Shown here piece after piece: positions 9,737 through 18,623 of a DNA stretch of 64,000 nucleotides. Below the pieces are notes generated by a model. It was not told the DNA's origin, ran no database searches, and saw only the letters and a list, made by a program, of their open reading frames with translations. The position numbers and the translations under genes were made by a program. Each line of letters opens with the position of its first letter. Position 1 is the stretch's first letter. This DNA is from Caulobacteraceae bacterium (GTDB lineage: Bacteria; Pseudomonadota; Alphaproteobacteria; Caulobacterales; Caulobacteraceae), in NCBI GenBank assembly GCA_019748095.1, contig JAIEQA010000048.1, positions 1 through 64,000 of the forward strand, read 5' to 3'.

Positions 9737-10660
9737 TCAGCGCGCGTAGTTGTGGGCGATGGCCCAGTCGTACCAGCTGTCGACCACGGTGCCGGTCAGG
9801 AGGATGCCGATGCCGCCCGTCAGGGTCGTCAGCACAGCGAACCACCAGGCCCAGCGGTGGATGGACTCCATCGTGGCGTTGAAGCCCATGGTCCAGCGCC
9901 AGAACAGGGCTCCCCGCTCGGCCCCCGTGCCGCGGTCGGTGATCTGTTCGACCTCGCGTTCGGCCCCGTAGCGGCTGGTGGCCAGGATGGTCGCCCCGTG
10001 CATGGCGAACAGCAGGGTCGAGCCATAGAGGAAGACGATCGAGAGGCAGTGGAACGGGTTGTAGAACAGGTTGCCGTAGGTGATCGAGAAGGCCCCGGTC
10101 CAGTCGAGGTGCGGGAAGATGCCGAAAGGCACCGCCTCGGACCAGCTACCCATCATCATCGGCCGGATGAAGCCGAGCACCAGATAGAGCCAGATCGCCG
10201 AGGCAAAGGCCCAGGTGGTGTGGGTACCGAGGCCAAGGGCCTTGGCACGCGTATAGCTGCGAACGCACCAGCTGATCACCGACACCGTCAGGAAGAAGCC
10301 CGCGATCACCCACCAGCCGCCCTGGTTCAGCGGTGGAAGCAGGTTGAAACCCTGCTCGGGCGGGGGCGGATAGAGCCCCAGCCAAAGAAACTGGCGGACG
10401 AACTCGACAGGGTCCCAGCCGACGGAGGCCAGCATGTTGAGACCGATGATCTCGAAGGCCAGGAAACCGGTGAACAGCGCCAGGACGCCGCTATAGCCGA
10501 GGTGCATCGGGCCGATCTGGGCGTTGCCGATACGGCCGATCCAGTGAACGAAGAAGGGCTTGCCGACACGCCAGCTGTCATCGCCGGCCTCGGTCTCTAC
10601 GCCCATCTCGGGATGGGCGCGGACCTGCACCTGGGTGAAGATATTCTGATAGGCGGACAT
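9737..10660 (-). CDS. pufM: Photosynthetic reaction centre M subunit
   Basis: 307 residues from ATG 10660 ([20 protein letters not shown]). PufM and PufL form the membrane heterodimer that binds the special-pair bacteriochlorophylls, bacteriopheophytins, quinones and the non-haem iron. Five transmembrane helices are evident. Family segments include [46 protein letters not shown] and [14 protein letters not shown], which hold the His ligands and Glu for chlorophylls and iron. A purine-rich GGGAGGGGGG ribosome site precedes the ATG, 14 bp after pufL. The terminator follows immediately, so no cytochrome subunit gene is attached. Confidence 0.98.
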   Translation of the reverse strand: MSAYQNIFTQVQVRAHPEMGVETEAGDDSWRVGKPFFVHWIGRIGNAQIGPMHLGYSGVLALFTGFLAFEIIGLNMLASVGWDPVEFVRQFLWLGLYPPPPEQGFNLLPPLNQGGWWVIAGFFLTVSVISWCVRSYTRAKALGLGTHTTWAFASAIWLYLVLGFIRPMMMGSWSEAVPFGIFPHLDWTGAFSITYGNLFYNPFHCLSIVFLYGSTLLFAMHGATILATSRYGAEREVEQITDRGTGAERGALFWRWTMGFNATMESIHRWAWWFAVLTTLTGGIGILLTGTVVDSWYDWAIAHNYAR

Positions 10661-10674
10661 GGTTCCCCCCTCCC

Positions 10675-11499
10675 CTATTGCCAGATCGGCAGGTTGCGCC
10701 AGCCGTCCCACCATTCGGGCCAGCCCTTGTCCCAGAAGGGACCGCTGATGACGATACAGATCGCGCTCCAGATCCCGGCCTGGAGCGCCAGGAACAGGCC
10801 GACCCGGTGGATGCCCAGGGTGCCGACCGAATAGCCGATGAAGTCGCGGAAAAAGGTGTCCTCATGCTCCGGCTGGCGGACTTCCTTGCCCGGGCCCGGA
10901 TTGGTCGCGGCCAGAACCAGCGACCCGTGAAGCGCCAGCGCCATCGTCGTGGTGAAGAAGAAGGTCACGGCGACCATGTGGGCGGGATTGTAGTGGAAAT
11001 TCAGATACTGGTAGCCAACGTTCGACACCCAGTCGAGGTGGCTGAAGATGCCGTAGGGAAAGCCATGGCCCCACGCCCCCATCAGCCAGGGGCGGATCAC
11101 CACCAGTGACAGATAGGCGAAGATCGCCACCCCGAAGGCAATGGGCACATGCAGGCCGATCCCCAGTTTACGGCAGATCTCGACCTCGCGCAGGGCCCAG
11201 GAAATGAAGGCCCCGGTGGCGCAGATGGTCACCAGCTGCCAGATCCCGCCCTCGCGCAAGGGGGCCAGGGCAAGCCCCCAGGAGATATCCGGGGGATTGA
11301 TTGTGATCAGCCAGGGGTTCCAGGTGTCGCCCAGCGACGCCCCGTAGAAGATCAGCGCTGTGCCGAGGGCGGAGAAGAAGGCCGTCGTCACGCCGAAGAA
11401 GCCGACATAGAACGGCCCCACCCAGAAATCGAACAGGTCGCCACCGATCAGGGTCCCGCCCCTGACCCGGTATTTGCGCTCAAAACTCAGTAAGGCCAT
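10675..11499 (-). CDS. pufL: Photosynthetic reaction centre L subunit
   Basis: 274 residues ([20 protein letters not shown]), normal for PufL. It holds half of the reaction-centre cofactors and five transmembrane helices. Recognisable parts are [18 protein letters not shown] near the N terminus, [44 protein letters not shown] and, near the end, [14 protein letters not shown]. It follows pufA after 249 bp that carry two stem-loops, and pufM follows 14 bp later. Confidence 0.98.
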   Translation of the reverse strand: MALLSFERKYRVRGGTLIGGDLFDFWVGPFYVGFFGVTTAFFSALGTALIFYGASLGDTWNPWLITINPPDISWGLALAPLREGGIWQLVTICATGAFISWALREVEICRKLGIGLHVPIAFGVAIFAYLSLVVIRPWLMGAWGHGFPYGIFSHLDWVSNVGYQYLNFHYNPAHMVAVTFFFTTTMALALHGSLVLAATNPGPGKEVRQPEHEDTFFRDFIGYSVGTLGIHRVGLFLALQAGIWSAICIVISGPFWDKGWPEWWDGWRNLPIWQ

Positions 11500-11602
11500 G
11501 ACCGTCTCCGTCCTTGATCTCGCCCTGCGAGCTGGACATCTGTTTCATCACGGTCGCGTCGGACGGAGGTCGGATTGCTCCGTCTCCGCCCGCGCGCCGC
11601 AT

Positions 11603-11734
11603 GACCTTGATCGGTTGAGGAGAAATCGCTGCGCGATTCCGCCGAAGCCGTGAATCAAGGTCGCGCCATTTGCGGGCACCTGGTTCACGCTCTCGTCGAA
11701 CCGCGAAGCAGTTCGCCTCGAACGACCAGGTGCC
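11603..11734 (-). other. Tandem stem-loops in the pufA-pufL intercistronic RNA
   Basis: The gap between pufA and pufL contains two nested inverted repeats. The first, nearest pufA, pairs ggcacctggt (11675-11684) with accaggtgcc (11725-11734) around an inner gaac/gttc stem. The second pairs gaccttgat (11603-11611) with atcaaggtc (11654-11662) and encloses a small aatcgc-tgc-gcgatt hairpin. In other purple bacteria such intercistronic hairpins protect the pufBA segment from 3' exonuclease decay and give excess LH1 over reaction centre. The same role is inferred here from position and structure. Confidence 0.75.
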
Positions 11735-11748
11735 TGCGGTAGACCCCG

Positions 11749-11919
11749 TCAGGGGGCCGCGGCGGAAGCCGCCGCGGGTGTGGCCTGGGCACCGTCGATC
11801 CAGTTGTACCGGGGCGAGCTGAGCAGGATGAAGTGGATCAGCAGAGCCAGGGTAAACAGGAAGACGGCGAGCGCGACCAGCGCCCGACGAGGGTCGAACA
11901 GGAGCCAAATTCTCCACAT
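11749..11919 (-). CDS. pufA: Light-harvesting LH1 alpha subunit
   Basis: 56 residues: [12 protein letters not shown], then one transmembrane helix with the bacteriochlorophyll-ligand His at 29 ([10 protein letters not shown]), then SSPRYNW. Trp40 is 11 residues after the His, the arrangement typical of near-870-nm LH1. The C-terminal tail beyond NWIDG is an Ala/Pro-rich run ([11 protein letters not shown]) that resembles processed tails of other LH1 alpha chains. With PufB it forms the ring around the reaction centre. Start ATG 11919; an upstream in-frame ATG at 12057 is ruled out by homology. Confidence 0.97.
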   Translation of the reverse strand: MWRIWLLFDPRRALVALAVFLFTLALLIHFILLSSPRYNWIDGAQATPAAASAAAP

Positions 11920-12001
11920 AACTGTAGTCCTCCATAGCCATCGAGTGGCTTTGTTGGCGACGACAAGAGATTGCCCCTTGCCGACAAAGTAAAGTGGAGA
12001 C

Positions 12002-12169
12002 CTAGGCCCCCAGCCAGGGACGCCAGAACCAGACAAGAACGTGCGCCACGATCGCAATGAGCGTGAAGCCGATGAAGCTGGTCATGAAGATGCCATGGAA
12101 TTCCTTGGCGGCTTCAGGCGTGAGTCCGGTGAGGGACCCAACTGGTCTTTCATCAGGTAGATGAGACAT
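12002..12169 (-). CDS. pufB: Light-harvesting LH1 beta subunit
   Basis: 55 residues ([20 protein letters not shown]). The central part [13 protein letters not shown] is followed by the transmembrane helix and the chlorophyll-ligand His43 in [11 protein letters not shown], as in LH1 and LH2 beta chains. A strong ribosome site, AAAGGAGGAGAG, lies directly before the ATG. It is the first puf gene; no pufQ is found in the 114 bp between it and bchZ. Confidence 0.97.
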   Translation of the reverse strand: MSHLPDERPVGSLTGLTPEAAKEFHGIFMTSFIGFTLIAIVAHVLVWFWRPWLGA

Positions 12170-12200
12170 CTCTCCTCCTTTCGTTGGAGCTAGTCTTCGA

Positions 12201-12219
12201 CCACGGGGAAGTCCCGTGG
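12201..12219 (-). other. Hairpin in the pufB leader
   Basis: A 7-bp perfect stem, ccacggg-gaagt-cccgtgg, lies 32 bp upstream of the pufB start in the bchZ-pufB gap. It could be an RNA stability or attenuation element marking the 5' end of the abundant pufBA transcript. It has no T tract on the minus strand, so it is not a standard terminator. Confidence 0.5.
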
Positions 12220-12283
12220 CCGCTTCCGGCACCCGGACAGGCCGGACGACGGAACTCGGGTCCCGTGCGGGAGACGGCGCGCA

Positions 12284-13753
12284 TCAGGCAGCCCTCCCGC
12301 TCAGGACGATGGCGTTGGCGGCGAAGAGGCGGTCGAGGGTGACCCGATCCTCCCCTGCCTGGCGGGCGGCGCGCTCGGCCGTGTCGCGCAGGCGTTTGGC
12401 CGCCGAAATTCGGACGATGACCGGCTGGGAGGCAACGAGCTTCTCCAGCTCGTCCATGGCCGCGTCCTCCCAGGCGATCTCGGCGTGCGGACGGGCGAGC
12501 GTGGGCTCGACCTTGTCCATCTGGGACGCCAAGGGCAGGATGTTGAACAGGGCGTCAAACAGGGCGTTGCAGACTTCCTGCACCAGCCATGTGCAGCCAC
12601 TGTAGCCCATGAAGGGCGTGCCCGTGTGCCGCCGGATCGCTGCGCCGGGGAAGGAGGCCGGTACCCAGACCCCCGACGGGCCGTGTCCGCCGCCGCCGGC
12701 CTCGGCCAGATAGATGCGCTCGTTGATACTGCCGAACAGGACCAGAGGCCGGGTCTCTCGCACCAGACGGGCGATCTCGGCGTTGTCGGTCTTGGTGCCG
12801 GCGCAGCGCGCGATGGCGAACTGGCAGGGCAGGCCCAGATCATCCTCGAGGAATTTGCGGACGCCGCGGGTATAGGTCTCGTTGGCGACGATGGCGAAGC
12901 TGGCCGTGCCGAAGAAGTCCTGGGTCACCGAGCGCCACAGGTCCCACAACGGCTTGATCGTGGTGTGCTTCTCGCGCTCGATAAAGGGCTCGGGATCGAC
13001 TCCCGTCATCTCGCCCAGCTGACGCAGGAACAGGGTGGTCGACTCCAGCCCGATCGGGGCCTGGAGGTAGGGCTTCTCCAGCGCCTCGCACAGGCCGCGT
13101 CCGAACTCGCGGTAGAGGCAGATATTGACCTCGGCGTCCGCCAGATTGCGCACATCGGCCAGATGACTGCCAAGCGGGAATGTCATATTAACCTGACATC
13201 CGATCCCCTCGACCAGACGGCGGATCTCGGCCAGATCCGAAGGCATGTTGAACACGCCGTACATCGGGCCGATCAGATTGACGCGCGGCTTGTCACCTTC
13301 GGCGCGGTCGCGCGGGCGTGGCATCTTCTTGGGCCCGAACTGGGTCCAGAGCCAAGTCAGGGCGCGGTCGGCGGACTGCCACTGGTCCTCGTCGATCGTG
13401 CGCGGCAGGAACCGCTGGATATTGGTGCCCTCGGGCGTCACGCCTCCGCCGATCATCTCGGCAATAGAGCCGGTGACGACTACGGACGGGAGCGCCGGAT
13501 CCAGCGTCTTCCACGCCCGTTTCATCGCGCCTTCGGTGCCGTGACGGCCCAGCTCATCCTCGCCCAGGCCAGTAACGACGATCGGCAGCTCATGCGGCGG
13601 CAGGCCGTCGGTGTAGTGCAGGACGCTGGTGACCGGCAGGTTCTCGCAGCCCACCGGGCCGTCGATGATGACCTGCAGCCCCTTGATGGCGGTGAAGGCG
13701 TAGACCGCCCCCCAGTAGCCGCCGGCCCGGTCGTGGTCGAGGATCAGCGTCAT
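12284..13753 (-). CDS. bchZ: Chlorophyllide a reductase subunit Z
   Basis: 489 residues. BchZ with BchY forms the catalytic NifDK-like heterotetramer of chlorophyllide oxidoreductase, which reduces ring B to the bacteriochlorin level using electrons from BchX. Seen are [18 protein letters not shown] with a cluster-ligand Cys near residue 36, [20 protein letters not shown], and [19 protein letters not shown]. The C-terminal region is rich in Arg/Ala helices as in the family. Its ATG overlaps the bchY stop as ATGA. Confidence 0.97.
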   Translation of the reverse strand: MTLILDHDRAGGYWGAVYAFTAIKGLQVIIDGPVGCENLPVTSVLHYTDGLPPHELPIVVTGLGEDELGRHGTEGAMKRAWKTLDPALPSVVVTGSIAEMIGGGVTPEGTNIQRFLPRTIDEDQWQSADRALTWLWTQFGPKKMPRPRDRAEGDKPRVNLIGPMYGVFNMPSDLAEIRRLVEGIGCQVNMTFPLGSHLADVRNLADAEVNICLYREFGRGLCEALEKPYLQAPIGLESTTLFLRQLGEMTGVDPEPFIEREKHTTIKPLWDLWRSVTQDFFGTASFAIVANETYTRGVRKFLEDDLGLPCQFAIARCAGTKTDNAEIARLVRETRPLVLFGSINERIYLAEAGGGGHGPSGVWVPASFPGAAIRRHTGTPFMGYSGCTWLVQEVCNALFDALFNILPLASQMDKVEPTLARPHAEIAWEDAAMDELEKLVASQPVIVRISAAKRLRDTAERAARQAGEDRVTLDRLFAANAIVLSGRAA

Positions 13754-15270
13754 GTGCCGACGTGCTCCTCAGCCTTGGCTGCTGCCGCCATCTGCTTGGC
13801 GTAGCGGGCCTTGAACTCGGGGCGGGCGACGGGCGTCTCGGACCAGATACCCGCCGTGTCGCCCGAACCGACGCCCTCGAAGAAGGCGCTCATCTTGTCG
13901 AACCGGCTCTTGTTGCCGATGGCGGCGTTGATGACCTGGGCCAGGGAGCCGGCGCCGGCCGGGCCCATCAGCGGCCGAGCCGAGATCAGGTTGGTGAAAT
14001 ACAGGGCCGGGATCGACAGGGACTTGGCGTGCTGCACCACCGGGGTGGTGCCGATGGCGAGGTCCGGGCGGATGGCATCGACCGCCGACAGGTCCTGTTC
14101 CAGCGAGGCGCGGTAGTTGACCGTGACACCCTTGGCTTCCAGCCACTCGCGGTCGGGGTCGGACCATTTGGTCCGGGGACAGGCGGTGCCGACATAGTCG
14201 ACCTCGGCTCCGCTCTCGATCAGCAGGCGGGCGACCAGAAGCTCGGAGCCCTCATAGCCCGAGACGGTGATGCGGCCCTTGATCGGGGAGCCGGCCAGGG
14301 CCGCGCCGATGGCCCCGACCATCGCGTTCTTGATGCCGTCGATCTGCCCCTGGGGCACGTTGCACGCCTCGCCGATAGCCTGCAGCCAGGCGGCGGTGCC
14401 GTCACGGCCGACCGGGGCCGAGCCGATGACCTTGCGGCCAGCGGCCTCGAACTCGCGCACACTGGCAGTGTAGAAGGGGTGGATGGCGGCGACGACGGCG
14501 CAGTCGAGGGCAGCATAGAGCTCGCGCCATTCCCGGGTTGGCACCACCGGACCGGCGGCGAGCCCCATCGGCTCCAGCATGCGGCCGATGATCATGGGGT
14601 CGGCCGGGAACATCTCGCCCAGCAGGGTGACGGTGGGCTTGTCGGTCCGGTCCTTCGGCGCGGCAACGGGGCCGGCCTCGGCCTCCTTGCGCGCATAGTT
14701 CAGCATGGCCCCGGCGAGGACGTCCTTGGCCTCGGCGTGGGTGGGGATGCCGAAACCCGGCACATCGATGCCGATGATGCGGACGCCGTTGATCTCTTTC
14801 GGCAGCAGCTGAAGCGGCACGCCGGAGGCGGTCGGGACGCACAGATTGGTCACGACGATGGAGTCGTAAAGCTCGGGATCCGCCATCTGGAACACCGCCT
14901 CGCGGATGTCCTCGAACAGCTTGCCGGTCACCAGGCTCTCGGAGTTGAACGGCACATAGCCGACCGAGCGGCGCGCGCCGTAGAAGTGGCTGGTGAAGGT
15001 CAGGCCGTAGACGCAGCAGGCCGACCCCGAGAGGATCGTGGCCGTGCGCCGCATGCGCAGGCCGACACGAAGACTGCCGAAGGCCGGACACATGGACTGG
15101 GGCTGGTCATGGGGACCGACCGGATAGTCCTTGGCATAGCGGGCCAGGACCTCGGACTTGCCGGCCCTGGACGCGGCCGCCTGCAGCTCGGCCTTGCCGC
15201 CGTGGCAGCCGCCGTCCGGAGAGACCGGCTCGGGCGCGGGCGGATCGATGCGGGCGACGCCGTCAGCCAT
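13750..15270 (-). CDS. bchY: Chlorophyllide a reductase subunit Y
   Basis: 506 residues, the partner of BchZ in the catalytic component of chlorophyllide oxidoreductase. After a polar N terminus come [18 protein letters not shown] and [18 protein letters not shown], which carry the conserved Cys residues for the [4Fe-4S] cluster, then [14 protein letters not shown] and [17 protein letters not shown]. It starts 3 bp after the bchX stop and ends overlapping the bchZ start (ATGA). Confidence 0.97.
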   Translation of the reverse strand: MADGVARIDPPAPEPVSPDGGCHGGKAELQAAASRAGKSEVLARYAKDYPVGPHDQPQSMCPAFGSLRVGLRMRRTATILSGSACCVYGLTFTSHFYGARRSVGYVPFNSESLVTGKLFEDIREAVFQMADPELYDSIVVTNLCVPTASGVPLQLLPKEINGVRIIGIDVPGFGIPTHAEAKDVLAGAMLNYARKEAEAGPVAAPKDRTDKPTVTLLGEMFPADPMIIGRMLEPMGLAAGPVVPTREWRELYAALDCAVVAAIHPFYTASVREFEAAGRKVIGSAPVGRDGTAAWLQAIGEACNVPQGQIDGIKNAMVGAIGAALAGSPIKGRITVSGYEGSELLVARLLIESGAEVDYVGTACPRTKWSDPDREWLEAKGVTVNYRASLEQDLSAVDAIRPDLAIGTTPVVQHAKSLSIPALYFTNLISARPLMGPAGAGSLAQVINAAIGNKSRFDKMSAFFEGVGSGDTAGIWSETPVARPEFKARYAKQMAAAAKAEEHVGT

Positions 15271-15273
15271 CGG

Positions 15274-16266
15274 TCAGACCGCCTCGTCGTAGATGACTTC
15301 AAGCGAGGCCTTCGGCACATAGGATGCGCCGCGCATGTCGCTCTGGGTGGCAGGGATCAGGCTGACCGCGCCGCCGGTCTGTTCCGGACTGAACAGGCCC
15401 AGCAGGCCGTCCTGGGTCAGGGGTTTGGGGTGTTGCGGCAGGCTGTCCGTCACCGCCTGGGCGAGGCCGGCGAACAGGCCGCCCCACTCGCTGTCGGCTG
15501 TGCCGATGATCTGGTAGTTGGCGGACTTCCGCCGGATATCCTCATTGGCCGGGATCGAGGCCAGGACGGGGATGCCCACGGCGTCGGCAAACGCTGCGGC
15601 CTCGCCCGTGCCGTCGTCCTTGTTGATGATCATGCCGGCCACGCCGACGTTGCCACCCAACCGGCGGAAATACTCGACCGCCGAACAGACATTGTTGGCG
15701 ACGTACAGCGACTGCAGGTCGTTGGAGCCGACGACGATGACCTTCTGGCACATGTCCCGGGCGATCGGCAGGCCGAAGCCGCCGCAGACCACGTCGCCCA
15801 GGAAATCCAGCAGGACGTAGTCGAAGCCCCAGTCGTGGAAGCCCAGCTTCTCCAGCAGTTCGAAGCCGTGGATGATGCCGCGTCCGCCGCATCCGCGGCC
15901 GACCTCGGGCCCGCCCAGTTCCATGGCGAAGACACCGTCGCGCTGGAAACAGACGTCCTCGATCTTGACCTCCTCACCCGTCAGCTTCTTGGCCGCCGAG
16001 GTCTGGATGATGGTCGGACAGGACTTGCCACCAAACAGCAGGCTGGTGGTGTCGGACTTGGGATCGCAGCCGATCAGCAGCACCCGCTTGCCCTGCTGGG
16101 CCATCATGTAGCTGAGGTTCGACAGGGCGAAGGACTTGCCCGATCCGCCCTTGCCATAGATGGCGATGATCTGGGTTTCCTTGGTGACCGCGCCCGTGTG
16201 GACGGGATCCGGCTCCTGTCTCGCCTCTTCGCGCAGGGCCTTGTGGGAAATCAGGGTGATGGTCAT
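15274..16266 (-). CDS. bchX: Chlorophyllide a reductase iron protein
   Basis: 330 residues from ATG 16266; a TTG two codons earlier is less likely. BchX is a NifH-like homodimeric ATPase that feeds electrons to BchYZ. The P-loop is YGKGGSGKSFALSNL, followed by GCDPKSDTTSLLFGG. The cluster-ligand Cys residues are in GRGCGGRGIIHG and DVVCGGFGLP. The GSGKS P-loop and the N-terminal extension distinguish it from BchL. The start overlaps the bchC stop as ATGA. Confidence 0.97.
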   Translation of the reverse strand: MTITLISHKALREEARQEPDPVHTGAVTKETQIIAIYGKGGSGKSFALSNLSYMMAQQGKRVLLIGCDPKSDTTSLLFGGKSCPTIIQTSAAKKLTGEEVKIEDVCFQRDGVFAMELGGPEVGRGCGGRGIIHGFELLEKLGFHDWGFDYVLLDFLGDVVCGGFGLPIARDMCQKVIVVGSNDLQSLYVANNVCSAVEYFRRLGGNVGVAGMIINKDDGTGEAAAFADAVGIPVLASIPANEDIRRKSANYQIIGTADSEWGGLFAGLAQAVTDSLPQHPKPLTQDGLLGLFSPEQTGGAVSLIPATQSDMRGASYVPKASLEVIYDEAV

Positions 16267-17186
16267 GCGCAATTCCTCCAGTCGAGGATCATCTTGAGGC
16301 AGGCCGGGTCGCCGAAGGCGGTCGGATAGGCGTCGTTCGCCTCGGTCGCGGCCATGCGGTGGGTGATCAGGCCGTCGAGGCTCAGGTGCCCCGACTCGAT
16401 CAGGGCGGTGACGCCCGCGACATCTTCCGGCTTGAACTCGGCGGCGATGCGGAATCGCGCCTCCTTCATGAAGGCCATGGGGAAGGCGAAGGACAGCCGA
16501 GCCTCATAGAAGCCGGCCAGGACGATCTCGCCGCTGCGGGCCAGCCGCGCGACGAGGAAGTCCATCAGGTCTTCGGCACCCGAGGCGTCGTAGATGCTGT
16601 GATAGTCGCGTCGGTCGTCGGCATCGGGATGGATGGCCACGCCGTGGCGGCGGCTGGCGTTCGTCTCCCAGACCGTGGGACGCGCGCCGCCCATGGCTTC
16701 GGTGATGCGCAGAAGCAGACGACCGAGCGTGCCGTAGCCGACGATCAGGTCCGGTGCGGTGCCGCCGACAATCGCGTGATAGGCCGTGGCCGCCAGCGAA
16801 AGCAGGACGCCCTGATCCTCCAGCCCGTCCGGCAGAGTGACCGTGCGGGCCTGGGGCGTGATCAGGGTCCGGGCCGCACCGCCGAACAGGCCGCGGGCGT
16901 CGATGAAATGGGACGAGCCGGGCACGAACACCCGCTGACCGATACGGTCGCGGGCATTCTCGCCAGCATCGACCACCTGGCCAACCGACTCATAGCCCGG
17001 CACCAGCGGATAGCCGAGGCCGGGGAAATGCGGCATGCGGCCATCCCAAAGCAGGCGCTCGGTTCCGGTCGAGATTCCGCTCCAGTCCACCGCGACGACC
17101 ACGTCGTCGGGACCGGCCGGCTTCAGGTCGAGCCGGCGGAGCGCCAGATGGCGGGGCTCCTCCAATACGACAGCCAAAGTGTTCAT
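16263..17186 (-). CDS. bchC: 3-(1-hydroxyethyl)bacteriochlorophyllide a dehydrogenase
   Basis: 307 residues of the zinc-type alcohol dehydrogenase fold. BchC oxidises the C3 hydroxyethyl group to acetyl, a late step to bacteriochlorophyllide a. The N terminus MNTLAVVLEEPRHLALR and segments DWSGISTGTERLLWDG, GLGYPLVPGYESVG and VGYGTLGRLLLRITEAMG are typical of the short BchC family, which lacks the structural-zinc lobe. It heads the bchCXYZ set and is preceded by tandem PpsR operators. Confidence 0.96.
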   Translation of the reverse strand: MNTLAVVLEEPRHLALRRLDLKPAGPDDVVVAVDWSGISTGTERLLWDGRMPHFPGLGYPLVPGYESVGQVVDAGENARDRIGQRVFVPGSSHFIDARGLFGGAARTLITPQARTVTLPDGLEDQGVLLSLAATAYHAIVGGTAPDLIVGYGTLGRLLLRITEAMGGARPTVWETNASRRHGVAIHPDADDRRDYHSIYDASGAEDLMDFLVARLARSGEIVLAGFYEARLSFAFPMAFMKEARFRIAAEFKPEDVAGVTALIESGHLSLDGLITHRMAATEANDAYPTAFGDPACLKMILDWRNCA

Positions 17187-17231
17187 CGGGTCGCCTTCGG
17201 AGGATCTGCCCCCATAGGCGACCTCCCAGAC

Positions 17232-17275
17232 TGTCAGCTTAGATTGACAGTTTTGGTTGTCAAATCCTGATTACA
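17232..17275. promoter_or_regulatory. Tandem PpsR/CrtJ operators upstream of bchC
   Basis: Two TGT-N12-ACA palindromes, tgtcagcttagattgaca (17232-17249) and tgtcaaatcctgattaca (17258-17275), are separated by exactly 8 bp. They lie 46-89 bp upstream of the bchC start. This is the arrangement described for cooperative CrtJ/PpsR binding at the bchC promoter of Rhodobacter. A further tgaca half-site follows at about 17281. Repression of bchCXYZ, and by read-through puf, under high oxygen or light is inferred. Confidence 0.9.
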
Positions 17276-17314
17276 CTTTTGACAGTCAGGGCCAGTGGAC
17301 AGTCCGTTGCAGGT

Positions 17315-18415
17315 TCAGGCGCGGGCGACCACAAGGCTCGCGATCATGGGCATATGGGTCGATCTGCGGCCCGCGTGGGCGAATCCCGCCTCGCGGCAAA
17401 GGGCGATGATCTCGGCGGCTGGCCGGGGGCGTCCGGCACCCATGGCCAGTAGATAGAAGCCAAAATAGGCATCGCCGACCCGCTCGGCACCGCGCTCCCG
17501 GGCCATCGGCTCGCCGATCAGGAGGGTCCCGCCCGTGGGAAGGGCCGCGCGCACGGCCTTTAGAATAGCGAGCGCCGGTTCGTCATCATGATCGTGCAGA
17601 ATGCGGATCAGGCTGATGATGTCGGCCCCCTGAGGCAGGGGATCGGCAAAGAAGCTTCCGCCGACAGCATCCACTGCAATCGCTGCGGCAGCAAAGGCAG
17701 CGCGGGCACGATCGGCGACCGCTGGCAGGTCAAAGAGGGCCAGTTCCAGCCGCGGCGCGCGGGCGGCAACAGCGCGCAGGAAGGTTCCCTGCCCGCCCCC
17801 GACATCCATCAACCGGCGATGACGGCCTACGGGATAGGCATCCAGCACCTGGGTCGCGACCATGGCCTGAGAGGTCGACATCAATCCCGAATAGGCGGCC
17901 GCCGCGACCGGGTCGGGAGCCTCTCCCCCGGCATAGGGCCAGTAGCCGGCCAGGGTGCCTCCGCCGCCGCCCCGGCGCAGCAGCGACATGGGATCGGCGA
18001 GATCGGCATAAAGCAGGGCATGATGGGTGATCATCGCGGTCACGCCCGGTGCGCCCAGCAGAGCCGCGCCCTCGACGCCGAGAGCAAAGCGTTCATTCGG
18101 GCAGGCCTCGGCCAGTTTCAGCGCGGCGGCAGCGCGGACCAGACGGAGGGTCCCGGCCTGATCCAGCTTAACCGTATGCGACAGTTGCTCGAGGTCGCAG
18201 GGCCCGGCGGCGAGCCGCTCCAGCAGGCCGGAGGTCACGCAGGCATAGGCAATCTGGGAATAGATGAAGCCTGCCGACAGATCGAACAGGGCCTGGGCCC
18301 GACGCCTGGCGATGGGCCGGGTCAACGGAAAGCGGGCAGCCCAGCGCTGGAAGCCGGGATCGCCGATCAGCCGGTTGCGCCAGTCGCGGAAGCGGTCATG
18401 CAGGGTCTGGGGCAT
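17315..18415 (-). CDS. crtF: Demethylspheroidene/hydroxyneurosporene O-methyltransferase
   Basis: 366 residues. CrtF methylates the tertiary 1-hydroxyl made by CrtC, giving the methoxy group of spheroidene and spirilloxanthin-series carotenoids. There is a helical dimerisation region at the N terminus and an AdoMet-binding domain starting RRLMDVGGGQGTFLRA, followed by ALFDLPAV and later IRILHDHDDEPALAIL, the HDW-like catalytic region of plant-type O-methyltransferases. It is the most upstream gene of the crtF-bchCXYZ-puf strand; crtE, its common neighbour elsewhere, is absent. Confidence 0.93.
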   Translation of the reverse strand: MPQTLHDRFRDWRNRLIGDPGFQRWAARFPLTRPIARRRAQALFDLSAGFIYSQIAYACVTSGLLERLAAGPCDLEQLSHTVKLDQAGTLRLVRAAAALKLAEACPNERFALGVEGAALLGAPGVTAMITHHALLYADLADPMSLLRRGGGGGTLAGYWPYAGGEAPDPVAAAAYSGLMSTSQAMVATQVLDAYPVGRHRRLMDVGGGQGTFLRAVAARAPRLELALFDLPAVADRARAAFAAAAIAVDAVGGSFFADPLPQGADIISLIRILHDHDDEPALAILKAVRAALPTGGTLLIGEPMARERGAERVGDAYFGFYLLAMGAGRPRPAAEIIALCREAGFAHAGRRSTHMPMIASLVVARA

Positions 18416-18423
18416 CCGTCCTC

Positions 18424-18555
18424 ATTCCTCCCCCATCGGGGGAGGGGGACCGCGAAGCGGTGGAGGGGGCCAACCGCGCACGCCGGAGTCTGAATCGGGC
18501 CCCCTCCGTCACGGCGCGAAGGCACCGTGCCACCTCCCCCGACGAGAGAGGATAA
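18424..18555. repeat. Palindromic (REP-like) element between crtF and crtD
   Basis: The sequence next to the crtF start has tcctcccccatcgggggagg, an inverted repeat of 8 bp, then gaagcggtggagggggcc paired with ggccccctccgtcacggcgcgaa further on, and ends in cctcccccgacgagagagga. It belongs to the same GC-rich family as the elements near 6.2 and 59.3 kb. Here it occupies what should be the crtF leader and promoter region, separating crtF from the PpsR sites in front of crtD. Confidence 0.7.
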
Positions 18556-18563
18556 AACCCTTG

Positions 18564-18606
18564 TGTCAATCAGCTTGGACACCTTTAGTGTCATGTCAAC
18601 TGAACA
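18564..18606. promoter_or_regulatory. Tandem PpsR operators upstream of crtD
   Basis: tgtcaatcagcttggaca (18564-18581) and tgtcatgtcaactgaaca (18589-18606) both fit TGT-N12-ACA and are 7 bp apart. The second ends 17 bp before the crtD ATG, so bound PpsR would sit over the start of the transcript. The pair may also affect the divergent crtF, whose start is about 150 bp away beyond a palindromic element. Confidence 0.88.
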
Positions 18607-18623
18607 CAGGGGGTCCGCAGTCG

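Noticed and set aside
7852-9882. 676-codon plus-strand open frame
   Set aside because: Antisense to the phosphatase gene, runs through the puf terminator, and has no recognisable domain.
11480-11941. 153-codon minus-strand frame across the pufA-pufL gap
   Set aside because: Covers the stem-loops and an alternative frame of pufA; it does not resemble pufQ or any light-harvesting protein.
13762-16329. 855-codon plus-strand open frame
   Set aside because: It is antisense to bchYX, whose homology is unmistakable. Long shadow frames are expected at this GC content and its sequence is low-complexity His/Gly/Asp-rich.
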